Assembly (NCBI GenBank): GCA_028753945.1
Contig: JAPNXP010000001.1
Span: 9,786,501 to 9,850,500, forward strand
Direction: 5' to 3'
DNA: 64,000 bases
Source: Hexactinellida sp. DTS-2022
Lineage: Eukaryota; Porifera; Hexactinellida
Shown here: positions 20,238-29,027 of the stretch, one piece after another
Numbering within the stretch: the first letter of the stretch is position 1
How the letters are laid out: each line of letters begins with the position of its first letter
Translations under genes and position numbers: made by a program
The notes under the pieces: generated by a model
What the model was told of the DNA's origin: nothing
Database searches by the model: none
The model's input: only the letters and a program-made list of their open reading frames with translations

Positions 20238-20240
20238 ATG
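20178..20240. repeat. 17-bp perfect hairpin ending at a start codon
   Basis: CATTATCAGATTGCTAT (20178-20194) and ATAGCAATCTGATAATG (20224-20240) are exact reverse complements. The loop contains another palindrome, GTGACTAAGTCAC (20201-20213). The last three bases of the right arm are the ATG of the downstream gene, so an RNA hairpin would cover the start codon if transcription begins upstream. Confidence 0.85.
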
Positions 20241-20846
20241 AAGAGAAATAAACAGAAGTTGACTCGGGCGGCTGAGCTGATCGGACCTAGGTGCGACTGC
20301 TATGGGAGGATGCACGAGCTCGACAGGTTTGAGGCTAAGAGGAAGCAGCAGGAGTCTGAGGAGACGAATGCACATCTCCTCGCCCTCTCCAGCTGGGAAG
20401 ATGCACCCAAGGCAGAGTGCATACGGGAGCTAGTGGCTAAACAACAGGACCTAGAAAAGCGAATCGGAGAGAAAGAACTGTCGATTTGTAATATTGTGTG
20501 GGATGCGGCTAACCTCCACAAGACAACTGCGAATGAGAAACAAATGGAAGCAATTACATCCGAGGAAAGTCTCCAGATTCTGAGACGAATGTTAGCTAAC
20601 GAGGAGCATGAACTGGCAGAGGAAGAACAGAAACTGAAGTTAAATCAAAACGAAGAGTCCAGACTATCACACAAGTATAAATTATACAAATGTATTCTGC
20701 CATTAGAATGTAACACTCTTTCTAGAGATCCTCTCTCAATAGAAACAATTTTGGAGAGAGAGAAAGGTGCTCCAACCGATTCCTACGTATTCTCTGTTTC
20801 CGATCTGCATTCATCTGAGCTCACCAACAAGTTATGGGATTATTGA
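20238..20846 (+). CDS. Coiled-coil protein, possible kinetochore subunit Spc24
   Basis: The first ATG in the frame is at 20238, giving about 202 residues. Residues about 20-145 are charged and heptad-like, consistent with a long coiled coil. A small C-terminal part follows (KYKLYKCILPLECNT... VFSVSDLHSSELTNKLWDY). Size (human Spc24 has 197 residues), layout and the final pattern of a short globular domain ending in a Leu-Trp motif fit Spc24 of the NDC80 complex, which links kinetochores to microtubules. Sequence similarity is weak, and other small coiled-coil proteins are possible. The gene lies between DNAAF9 and GCC2 on the same strand, which does not help the assignment. Confidence 0.45.
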   Translation: MKRNKQKLTRAAELIGPRCDCYGRMHELDRFEAKRKQQESEETNAHLLALSSWEDAPKAECIRELVAKQQDLEKRIGEKELSICNIVWDAANLHKTTANEKQMEAITSEESLQILRRMLANEEHELAEEEQKLKLNQNEESRLSHKYKLYKCILPLECNTLSRDPLSIETILEREKGAPTDSYVFSVSDLHSSELTNKLWDY

Positions 20847-21320
20847 AGTATCGAGGTATCGATTGCTACTCCCACAGGACAGACATTATCAATCTGATTT
20901 ATTGTTGCACAGTACCACACTACACTTCCTTAGGGTATCTAGATTCAATGGTTATGATATAATTGTACCTCATGTAGAGGAGCTAGGAGACTGAAATACT
21001 TTCCAATCATTCGTTTCTGCTTTTGTATTATTCCGTTCACAAGTATGCTGGACAGCTAAATATACGGAATTTATCGGGATAACTATTGATACCTTACTGT
21101 TAATTATCCTCTGCTATTCCGGGGCAATCTATTCTGCTTTGTAGTCATAGCACGTAAATATACCTTATTTATAGGACTAGTAGCCTCGAATAAATGTATT
21201 CCAACGACCTCAATGCACCCTATATTAAGGATATGATACATCTAGGTGTCTGAGTACTTTAATTAGATAAGTTATCTAAGATGTATTTTTGCTTGACTAC
21301 ACGTAGTGTTGAATCGAAGT

Positions 21321-23348
21321 ATGAGCGACACAGCCGGAGCAGCTGGTCCCGTCAGTATTGCATCTCCCTCCCAGAGCGCGAGCTCAAAGCTGGAGAGTCT
21401 CACGAGAGAAGACTTGATTAAGTTCGTTAAGAAACAGGCAGTCACGATCAAGAGCTTGAGGAACAAGGAGCAATCAGCTGTCCCGGACAGTCAGCTGGAG
21501 GAGCACTCAGAGCTGAGGGCTGAGAGAGAGCTCCTCTTCCAGAAGTTCTCAGCTCTCAGCGCTGAGAAGAACAGCCTGGAGATCAGGTATGCGCAGCTCA
21601 AACAACAGGAGGGTGCCAGACAGCCAGCAGGGGCCCCGGACACTGGGACAGGTCAGGAGGCTAGCTGCCAGTCTCTGCAGAGCCAAGTAGAGCTCCTGCA
21701 GCAGGAGCTGAGCAGATCGGAAAGCGAGTGCAGCTCTCTGAGGTCCCGACAGGGCGGGGGGGACCCTACGCAGAGGGAAGAGGGACAGATGGAGCAGAGA
21801 CTGAGACTGCTGGACCTGGAGCTGGCAGACCACCAGGCCAACAGCAAGCAGCTGGCCGGGGAGAACAGCCGACTTAAGGATAAGCTGAGGGCCAATGAGG
21901 GAGCTCTGGAGACCAGTGCTGCTGAGAGAGAGGCTCTGCTGCAGCGGGGGCGGCAGCTGGAGTCTGAGAGGGCGGGCCTCGCGACAGAGCGAGACAGCCT
22001 GCGTACACAGATAGGAGAGGAGCGGGCCGGGGGCGAGAGGCTGAAGAGCGAGCTAGACACGGAGAAGAGGGCCCTGGAGGGGGCCAGGGGGGAGGCGGAG
22101 CAGGTGCGGTGCAAGTGGGAAGAGGACAAGCTGCGCAGCCAGGAGCTGGAGGTCAGGGTTCATCAGATAGAGGCGACCTCCAAGGCGCGGGTCCAGGAGC
22201 AGGTGGACGCACTGGACAAGCTAGAGCTCGTGTGCTCTGGACTGGAGGCAGAGCTGAAGGAGAGCCACGCGGCTTACAACACGTCCGTGTCGGAGTACGA
22301 GAACTATAAGATCAGAGTGCACGGAGTCCTGAAGCAGAAGTCCGAGCTGGTGAGCGCCGCGCAGCAGCTGCAGGAGCGAATAGCCTCTCTCGAATCAGCT
22401 GACGAGGAGCAGCTCGGACAGCTGGGGAGGAGGGACAAGCAGCTCCTCTCTCTTGAGACGGAGCTCGCCAGACTGAGGGGAGAGCTGAAGCGGGAGGAAG
22501 AGGGCCGCTCCCGGGCCGAGAGGGCCAGTCTCTCCCGGGTGGAGGCTCTGCAGACGAGTAAGAACGAGCAGATCGGCAAGCAGGTGGACGAGATACACCG
22601 TCTGCACGAACTGGTGCAGGCGCTGAGACTGACCGAGCAGCAGATGGAGCAGTCGTATGCGCAGCAGATCCAGAGCATGCGGCGAGAGCACCAGGAGAAG
22701 ATGACCGCTCTCCAGCAGGAGAACCTCCGACTGCAGAACCTCATCCCGGCGGAGGAGGCGCGAGAGCTGCCCCCCTGCGGCTCCCAGGAGCGCACGCAGG
22801 GCGAGGGCATGGAGAGGGAGCTGTTGCAGCTCTCCACGAAGCCGGAGTCCGCGCCCCACTCCCCCACTGGCTCTGCCCGGGGGTTCTACCTGGGGAGACT
22901 GCTCAGCGGCGGCCCGGAGGAGCCCGCCCCCTGTCCGGAGCTGACAGCCGAGCAGACGGATTCTCTGGCGCAGGAGGCGGCAGCCGGCAGGAGACAGCTG
23001 CGACACCTGAGCGAGCTCCTGCGGGAGAGCGAGGGCAGCAACATGCTCCTGGAGCAGCAGGTGAAGCTGCTCAAGGAGGAGATACGCCGCCTGGAGCGGA
23101 ACACGGCGAGAGGGGGGCACCTGGAGTCGCTAGAGTACCTCAAGAATGTCGTGGTCAGGTTCTTCAGCAGCAGCGCCTGCCAGACAGACATGCTGCCCGC
23201 CCTGCAGACCCTGCTGCAGCTGGGACCGGAGGAGACGGAGGCGATTAGGTCGGAGATCTCAGCTGTGGCCAGAGCAAAGAAGGCGGCGGCTGATTCAGCC
23301 TCATTTGCTTGGTCCTCTTATGACCCCACCAACATTAATATTGTGTGA
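21321..23348 (+). CDS. GCC2: GRIP-domain golgin, GCC2/GCC185-like
   Basis: The protein starts at the ATG at 21321; codons upstream are open but lack an ATG. It has 675 residues. The N-terminus SKLESLTREDLIKFVKKQ closely matches human GCC2 (KLETLPKEDLIKFAKKQ). Residues about 40-600 are almost continuous coiled coil rich in E, Q, L and R. The GRIP domain lies at about 605-650: EYLKNVVVRF, then LPALQTLLQLGPEETEAI. GRIP domains bind ARL1 at the trans-Golgi, and GCC2 tethers vesicles arriving from endosomes. Human GCC2 is about 1684 residues, so this protein is less than half as long, with a shortened rod. Only 179 bp separate it from the next gene. Confidence 0.88.
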   Translation: MSDTAGAAGPVSIASPSQSASSKLESLTREDLIKFVKKQAVTIKSLRNKEQSAVPDSQLEEHSELRAERELLFQKFSALSAEKNSLEIRYAQLKQQEGARQPAGAPDTGTGQEASCQSLQSQVELLQQELSRSESECSSLRSRQGGGDPTQREEGQMEQRLRLLDLELADHQANSKQLAGENSRLKDKLRANEGALETSAAEREALLQRGRQLESERAGLATERDSLRTQIGEERAGGERLKSELDTEKRALEGARGEAEQVRCKWEEDKLRSQELEVRVHQIEATSKARVQEQVDALDKLELVCSGLEAELKESHAAYNTSVSEYENYKIRVHGVLKQKSELVSAAQQLQERIASLESADEEQLGQLGRRDKQLLSLETELARLRGELKREEEGRSRAERASLSRVEALQTSKNEQIGKQVDEIHRLHELVQALRLTEQQMEQSYAQQIQSMRREHQEKMTALQQENLRLQNLIPAEEARELPPCGSQERTQGEGMERELLQLSTKPESAPHSPTGSARGFYLGRLLSGGPEEPAPCPELTAEQTDSLAQEAAAGRRQLRHLSELLRESEGSNMLLEQQVKLLKEEIRRLERNTARGGHLESLEYLKNVVVRFFSSSACQTDMLPALQTLLQLGPEETEAIRSEISAVARAKKAAADSASFAWSSYDPTNINIV

Positions 23349-23527
23349 CATGAGGCTGTCAACAGCTCAATTTTAATACTACATGTACAAGTTTGTTTAT
23401 TATTTGTTATAATACAGATTAACTTAATAGTATTATAGAGGTGGAGAGTCTCGTACTTTAGTGAGCAGTATCATTAGTGTTTAACACTTGTATCTCCTAC
23501 TGCTAGCTCGCTTGTCAAGCAAGGATA

Positions 23528-24448
23528 ATGGACGCTGGCGAGACGGTTATTCCGCAGGAGGCTGACCCCGCGGAGGAGCAGGACGACAATGCCACGCGGC
23601 GACAGCTGCGACAGAAGTACCGAGACGTGATCAGAGACACGAGGATGGAGAGCAAGAACCTGTCTAACCCCTCAGACGACCGTCTCTTCCAGAAGGTGCA
23701 GTGCTCCTCTGAGCTCTTCCAGAGCGTGCGGCAGGCGCGGGAGGGCGCGCTGGACTCGCAGCTGCTCAGACTCGTGTCCGACATCAGCGAAGCCAAGGCG
23801 GACATATTCCAAGCGGAGTCCGTCTCTTTCGATGAGAGCATTTTTATCGCTAAGCTGATACCGCTGATCTCCTACACGCATGGGTCTGAAAATAAACAGA
23901 GTGTAAACTCGTGGAGTAAGCTGGTCGGCGCCTGTCACCCCATCCTATTCGCCTGTCCGCCCTCAATGACCACAATGCGCGGCAACATGCAGGTGTGTCC
24001 CCCTAAGCCCAGAGCCAAGCGGGAGCACCCCCAGGCCCAGCAGTCCAACAACGTGGTCTCCAAGCCGAGCGAAGTCAAGAAGACAGATATCCATAACTCT
24101 GCTGACACAAAGACGGCTGTCGAGTGGTTGTACAAGAATCTGCAGGTGTCCTGTGATGACATCGGTAAGGTGCTGATCTGGGACTTTATCATAGACCCTG
24201 AGAGCTACACTGCCTCCGTGGAGAACCTGTTCCATTTAACTTTCCTCATCAAGGACGGGCGATGCGACCTGTTCGAGGAAGAAGGGTACATTTATCTGAA
24301 ATCGTGTAGGGGCGTTCCGGAGCAAGAGCTAGTCAGGAAAGAACACAAACAGTTCGTGTTCTCTCTGAGCTTTGAGTTTTGGCAACAGCTGATTGAGGAG
24401 TTCGGCATTCAGGAAGCACTGGTCAGGAAACAGTCCGCCGACAAATAA
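23528..24448 (+). CDS. NSMCE4A: SMC5/6 complex kleisin subunit Nse4
   Basis: This 306-residue protein carries the Nse4 signature. The N-terminal helical part reads RRQLRQKYRDVIRDTRMES, then SVRQAREGALDSQLLRLVSDI, corresponding to the segment that binds the SMC6 neck. The C-terminal winged-helix part reads NLFHLTFLIKDGRCDLFEEEGYIYL and VFSLSFEFWQQLIEEFGI, which in the family contacts the SMC5 head. Nse4 bridges the two ATPase heads and works with Nse1 and Nse3 in DNA repair and replication. Human NSMCE4A has 385 residues; the difference is mainly in termini and linker. Vertebrates have a germline paralogue (EID3); this gene represents the single ancestral type. It starts at the first ATG and lies 182 bp from the next gene. 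Confidence 0.9.
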   Translation: MDAGETVIPQEADPAEEQDDNATRRQLRQKYRDVIRDTRMESKNLSNPSDDRLFQKVQCSSELFQSVRQAREGALDSQLLRLVSDISEAKADIFQAESVSFDESIFIAKLIPLISYTHGSENKQSVNSWSKLVGACHPILFACPPSMTTMRGNMQVCPPKPRAKREHPQAQQSNNVVSKPSEVKKTDIHNSADTKTAVEWLYKNLQVSCDDIGKVLIWDFIIDPESYTASVENLFHLTFLIKDGRCDLFEEEGYIYLKSCRGVPEQELVRKEHKQFVFSLSFEFWQQLIEEFGIQEALVRKQSADK

Positions 24449-24630
24449 CTCGTACAGTTATTTTAAATTAATTATATTAATTATTTCTTTAATTAATGTC
24501 AATTCTCCACAACAGCACTTTGAATCGTATTTATTTTAATTTATTGTACGTATAAATCACTGTTATTCATTGTTTAACCGTACCCGGTTTAACATGAGCT
24601 ATGCTGTTATAACTACACTAGCTATCCGGA

Positions 24631-25839
24631 ATGTGTAGCATGGACACAGGCGGCAGCCCGGGGCCTGCTGCTGCCCCGCCCCCGCCGGAGCCAGTGAGCA
24701 GACGGAGGCTGAAGAGAATACGAGACCAGCTGGAGTTCTATCTGGGCTCTGCCAACCTCTGCAGAGACAGGTTCCTACAGAATAGCATGTGTCCGCCCAT
24801 GAGCATGCAGGCTGCAGGCGCCACCAGCTGCGGCTGCGTACCCCTGTCCGTCATAAGTCAGTTCGCTATTATGAAGCAGCTGACGGGCGGGAGTCCGGAG
24901 CTGGTGCGTCGCGGCGCTGAGCTCTCCTCGCACCTCCAGCTGTCTCCGGACCGGACGGCCGTGCGGCGGAGACAGCCTGTCGAGCCGCTGTCAGAGGAGG
25001 AGACCGCGCAGAGAACTGTCTACGTGGAGCATATCCCGCCTAAGCTGAGCAGCCACGCCTCTCTGAAGGGGTTCTTCTCCAAGTATGGGTCTGTGACCCA
25101 CGTGTCTCTCCCGCAGTACAGACTGAAGAGGAGACTCAGAGAAGGGAAGGTTGCCATCTCATCAAAGCTAATCGCTTTCATAGAGTTCGCAGCCCAGCAG
25201 TCTGCTATAGCAGCGATCAGCGCATTCAAAGCTAAATGTCCAGTCGGCCCGCTAACCAATGAAGCCAGTCCCGCGAGTAAGGCTGAAACTCCGAAAATGT
25301 GTCCGATTAAATTCGGTAAAGACCTCACCAATAAGTCTAACCAGTCTGACACGAATAATAGGAAGAGGAGGTGTGAGGACAATCAAGCAGAGGACACACC
25401 TGACACCTGTCGAGGTGCGAAGAGAAAGAAAGGCACCCTCTCCCCGGTCCGGGCCCTCCGAGCGGCAGCCCCGCCCTCTGAGGATACCGAGTGCGCGCAG
25501 ATGGGAAGAGTCAAGAAGAAGAAAGTACGGAAGAGACGCAAACCCAGGAAGAGAAAGCGGGAAATAAATATGGTAGTGGATGTTAATTCTAATTATTCTA
25601 CTGTTTCCATGCAGCAGATGAGTGTTATAAGCAAATCTGACTGGTTGAAGAATAAGTCCGAGTTAAAGACAGTGCAGCGAGAGTTCATGGGACACCTGAA
25701 GCTAGTCAATAGACAGGCAATGCTCGGGACTCCTATAAATAAGCCCGAGAATGAGAGAAAAGATGAGAAAATGCGGGGATCTGATAAGATCGTGGACCAG
25801 TCTATGCAGATAGCCGAGAAGATTTTTAAACAGAAGTGA
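24631..25839 (+). CDS. LARP7: La-related protein 7, xRRM apparently missing
   Basis: The La motif (residues about 26-115) reads RIRDQLEFYLGSANLCRDRFLQ and VISQFAIMKQLT. RRM1 (about 128-200) reads RTVYVEHIPPKL, SKYGSVTHVSLPQY and IAFIEFAAQQSA. A basic linker (about 280-312) follows. LARP7 caps the U-rich 3' end of 7SK RNA in the snRNP that holds P-TEFb inactive, and also serves U6 maturation. In human LARP7 a C-terminal xRRM binds 7SK stem-loop 4. Here KSDWLKNKSELKTVQREFMGHLK, equivalent to the segment before the xRRM, runs directly into LVNRQAML and RGSDKIVDQSMQIAEKI, equivalent to LVDRQAKL and RGTEKL after it. The domain itself is not there. Total length 402 against 582 in human. An unannotated intron cannot hold it because the frame is continuous. 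Confidence 0.88.
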   Translation: MCSMDTGGSPGPAAAPPPPEPVSRRRLKRIRDQLEFYLGSANLCRDRFLQNSMCPPMSMQAAGATSCGCVPLSVISQFAIMKQLTGGSPELVRRGAELSSHLQLSPDRTAVRRRQPVEPLSEEETAQRTVYVEHIPPKLSSHASLKGFFSKYGSVTHVSLPQYRLKRRLREGKVAISSKLIAFIEFAAQQSAIAAISAFKAKCPVGPLTNEASPASKAETPKMCPIKFGKDLTNKSNQSDTNNRKRRCEDNQAEDTPDTCRGAKRKKGTLSPVRALRAAAPPSEDTECAQMGRVKKKKVRKRRKPRKRKREINMVVDVNSNYSTVSMQQMSVISKSDWLKNKSELKTVQREFMGHLKLVNRQAMLGTPINKPENERKDEKMRGSDKIVDQSMQIAEKIFKQK

Positions 25840-26741
25840 AATAGATTATAAATGCAACACTCAATATATGTAGAATAGCTGGTTAAATTCAGGTGAAATC
25901 TTAATTCCATTTCAGATCAAATATGCGTATTATATAGCCATGGGCCCAGGCCAGGGGCCATTTTAACTAAACAACTGAATTGGTAGAATTTTAATTCGGA
26001 CTAATAAAGCATAAGTGAAATTAATTTTAATTGCACTGTCAGTCTGTCACGAAATATTTGGCACAGCCAAATATTTCAGGCGTTTTGTATTTCAAATGGA
26101 GTAATAATACATATACACAGCTGCTCGTCAGCGCTACGCGCGTTCTTACAACTTGCACTCGCACTTTCAGAATGGACTTTTGTATAATTGTCACTTGTCA
26201 GAATGAACAATTGCAAAATTGTCATTTGTCAGAATGAATTTTTGCAATAATACCACTTGTCAGAATTGACTTTTGAATACCTTCTGAATTGATTTTAGTA
26301 AGAATTCATACTTCGACTACAATCTAAAATTTGTTAGTTATTTACCACCTCAAAATGACAAAGGCCAGTTAATTTGTTATCTATGTGGGTGTTCTGACAA
26401 GTGACAACTTTGCAATTGTTCATTCTGACAAGTTACAACTTCAAATTCTGATTAATGCATGCAGCTCACTCCCCACACCCTGCCAAATTTCAAGTCCGTA
26501 ACTCTTACCTCCTCAATCAATTCTGGACAAACACCCACAAATCGTTGTGATTTAAAATACCGTACTATAAGATATTGTAAATCAGGGATTCTCTAACTTA
26601 TTGGCTATTGTCACAGTTTTGAGAATGGTTTGGAGGTTCCACTGTATCACATAGTACTTTGTATGACAGTTTTACTACACAACAGTACATGTATATTTTA
26701 TTGATTACAATTATACTAATGTTAGTGTTTACGAGTTATCC
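25840..26741. other. Intergenic spacer with an inverted Helitron-like repeat
   Basis: No gene is seen. The repeat at 26110-26565 fills half of it. Three diverged copies of CTTGTCAGAATGAA with CAATTGT occur at about 26180-26270. Confidence 0.55.
26110..26565 (-). mobile_element. Helitron-like repeat, family A, shortened copy
   Basis: Read on the minus strand it starts TTAAATCACAACGATTTG, continues GAATTGATTGAGGAGG and CTTGAAATTTGGCAGGG, and ends GAACGCGCGTAGCGCTGACG. These are the end blocks of the family at 13675-14770 and 48590-49660, but about 600 bp of the middle are missing. It lies just upstream of PGM3. Confidence 0.6.
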
Positions 26742-26780
26742 ATGGTATATACTATTATTTGCTACGTAGATCGGACACTA

Positions 26781-28460
26781 ATGGCCTCCAGCGAGGCGCA
26801 GCCTGGAAGAGGGGAGTTACTGACTGCGGTGCATAGAACCGTGGACAAGTACCCGCGGAGCGGGGGCAGCTTCTCGTACGGAACAGCTGGGTTCCGGGCG
26901 CTGGGGGAGAGACTCCCCGCGGTTGTTAACCGCATGGGAATCCTCGCGGCTCTCCGCTCCCTGGCGCTGGGAGGCCGCACGGTAGGCGCGGTGGTGACTG
27001 CGTCCCACAACCCGATATTCGACAACGGAGTTAAGCTCGTGGACCCGGAGGGGGGCATGCTCTCCCCCAGCTGGGAGGGCTACGCCACGCGACTGGCAAA
27101 CGCGTTTCCGTACGAAGTTCTCCAGACCGTGTCTGAGATCATAGCCGGCGAGCAGATCGACCTCTCCCTCTCGGGGCGGGTCCTGCTTGCCCGCGACACG
27201 CGTCCCAGCGGAGAGGCCCTGTCGCAGGCGCTGAGAGAGGGCGCCGAGGCCGCGAGGGGCCTCGTGACGGACCTGGGAGTGCTTACCACGCCCCAGCTGC
27301 ACTACGCAGTGCGGGACTCCAACCTCCCCTCGGGGCCCGCCCCCCAGGGGTACATGGAGACCCTCGCGACTGCCTTCAGGCGGCTGGTCGAGCTGAGTCC
27401 CGGCGGGGGCGGGGCTGGGGTAGCTCAGGTCACGGTGGACTGCGCTAACGGAGTCGGCGCCATACACCTCCGGCGACTCGCGGAAATGCTGCATCCTCTC
27501 GCGGAATATCGCATCTGTAACGACGGGTCCGAGGGAGTGCTTAACGAGGGCTGCGGGGCGGAGCACGTGAAGAGTCTGCAGACGTACCCCCTGGGACTGT
27601 ACCCGGGGCCGGGGGAGCTCTGCTGCTCCCTGGACGGAGACGCCGACAGGATAATGTTCTTCTACCGAGAGGGGACAGAGTTCGTACTGCTGGACGGAGA
27701 TAGGATAGCCTCCCTGCTGGCGGGGTTCATTCGCGAGCAGGTGTTGGAAGCCGGGCTGGAGCAGGAGCTGAGCATGGCGGTGGTGCAGACCGCCTACGCC
27801 AACGGGAGCTCCTCCTCCTATCTGCGGGAACAGCTGGGGCTGCAGGTGGCCTGCACACCCACCGGCGTCAAGTACCTGCACGCCCGGGCCGCGGAGCACG
27901 ACGTGGGGGTCTACTTCGAGGCCAACGGACACGGGACGGTGCTCTTCAGCGAGAAGGCGCTGCGGCTGATCGGGGCGGGCGTGGAGGCCGCCCCGGACCC
28001 ACTCTCCTCTCCGAGAGCGCGGGCCCTGCACGTGCTGGGACAGCTGTCGCGACTGCTCAACCAGGCGGTGGGGGACGCTCTCAGCGACCTGCTGGCCGTG
28101 CAGACCGCGCTGCTCTACCGCGGGTGGGACTGCCGCAGGTGGGCCGACTGCTACTCGGACCTGCCCAACAGACTCTCCAAGGTTAAGGTCTCCAACAGGA
28201 GCCTTATAGCCACCGCAGACGCGGAGCGGAGGTGCGTGTCTCCGCCCGGGCTGCAGGAGGCCATCGACCGGATGGTGGGAGAGGTGTCGAAGGGCCGCGC
28301 GTTCGTGCGTCCCTCCGGCACGGAGGAGGTGGTGCGGGTGTACGCAGAGGCCGAGACAGAGCAGCTGGCGGACCAGCTGAGCAGCGGCGTGGTGGCGGCC
28401 GTGTTCGAGCTAGCCGGGGGCGTGGACAGCAAGGGCGCACACAGAGCTGGGAAGAAGTAG
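26781..28460 (+). CDS. PGM3: Phosphoacetylglucosamine mutase
   Basis: PGM3 (AGM1) converts GlcNAc-6-phosphate to GlcNAc-1-phosphate in UDP-GlcNAc synthesis, needed for N-glycans, chitin and GPI anchors. All four functional loops of the alpha-D-phosphohexomutase family are present. Numbering from an upstream ATG at 26742: TASHNP with the phosphoserine S88, the metal loop DGDADR (D298, D300, D302), the sugar loop FEANGHGT (E393) and the phosphate loop RPSGTEEVVRVYAEAE (523 on). I prefer the second ATG (26781, MASSEAQ) because the human protein begins about there; the ATG at 26742 would add 13 residues. Length (559 or 572) is close to human (542). The coding sequence is strongly GC-rich and has no intron. 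Confidence 0.95.
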   Translation: MASSEAQPGRGELLTAVHRTVDKYPRSGGSFSYGTAGFRALGERLPAVVNRMGILAALRSLALGGRTVGAVVTASHNPIFDNGVKLVDPEGGMLSPSWEGYATRLANAFPYEVLQTVSEIIAGEQIDLSLSGRVLLARDTRPSGEALSQALREGAEAARGLVTDLGVLTTPQLHYAVRDSNLPSGPAPQGYMETLATAFRRLVELSPGGGGAGVAQVTVDCANGVGAIHLRRLAEMLHPLAEYRICNDGSEGVLNEGCGAEHVKSLQTYPLGLYPGPGELCCSLDGDADRIMFFYREGTEFVLLDGDRIASLLAGFIREQVLEAGLEQELSMAVVQTAYANGSSSSYLREQLGLQVACTPTGVKYLHARAAEHDVGVYFEANGHGTVLFSEKALRLIGAGVEAAPDPLSSPRARALHVLGQLSRLLNQAVGDALSDLLAVQTALLYRGWDCRRWADCYSDLPNRLSKVKVSNRSLIATADAERRCVSPPGLQEAIDRMVGEVSKGRAFVRPSGTEEVVRVYAEAETEQLADQLSSGVVAAVFELAGGVDSKGAHRAGKK

Positions 28461-28751
28461 CGCGTCACTGTAGTAGGTAATTGTTTTAACTATTCTATTG
28501 TGCTGGTTAGAGATTGTTTCATTCCAATTCCCATAATAGTAATTCTGCACATAGAAGGGGAACTGATATACTGTAGTGTAGTACATACGTAATAGACCTA
28601 TTATAATATAGTTTGTGTCACTCAATAAATAATTCCCTTTGAAAACTAACGTAATATGTATTGAGTGAATATAGTACTAGAGTATCCATTTGTACACGTA
28701 CTTCTAATCTGCATTAGAGATAATGACATAACATAAAGTTGTCCTTGTGCC
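28461..28751. other. Convergent 3' spacer between PGM3 and ATP6V0E
   Basis: About 290 AT-rich bases separate the two convergent stop codons. I see no gene or repeat in it. Confidence 0.5.
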
Positions 28752-29027
28752 TCAGCTCAGGTGGAGCTCCGCCCCGTTCCACTGTCTGGCGATGTGTTCC
28801 AGCTCTTCCTTCTTAAGGATCGGTCCCACCAGGGGATTCAGCTGCACCAGGAAGGCGACCAGCCAGAAGAGATAGCAGCACACAGCTGTTGTTATCAGCA
28901 TAGTCTGTATAAGCCCGGCGTGGTATTTCCCTTTCAGCACACATAGGAGAGCTGGGAAGATAACCCCAATGATCAGCCAGAACCCCGTGACAGAGGGCAG
29001 GGCTAGCATTAGTGTTGTTAGTTCCAT
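28752..29027 (-). CDS. ATP6V0E1: V-type proton ATPase subunit e
   Basis: This 91-residue protein has two membrane segments (residues about 6-30 and about 40-62). The second contains the family hallmark TMLITTAVCCYLFWLVAFLVQ (one residue short of identical blocks in human ATP6V0E1: CSVCCYLFWLIAILAQ), followed by LNPLVGPILK, matching human LNPLFGPQLK. Subunit e belongs to the membrane-embedded Vo sector of the proton pump that acidifies lysosomes, Golgi and secretory vesicles. The open frame extends 45 codons upstream to 29162 without an ATG that fits the family; the methionine at 29027 (MELTTLML) gives the expected length (human 81). It is convergent with PGM3. Confidence 0.92.
   Translation of the reverse strand: MELTTLMLALPSVTGFWLIIGVIFPALLCVLKGKYHAGLIQTMLITTAVCCYLFWLVAFLVQLNPLVGPILKKEELEHIARQWNGAELHLS

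Noticed and set aside
26817..28031. 404-residue minus-strand frame inside PGM3
   Set aside because: Also a GC-rich shadow; all family motifs of PGM3 are on the plus strand.
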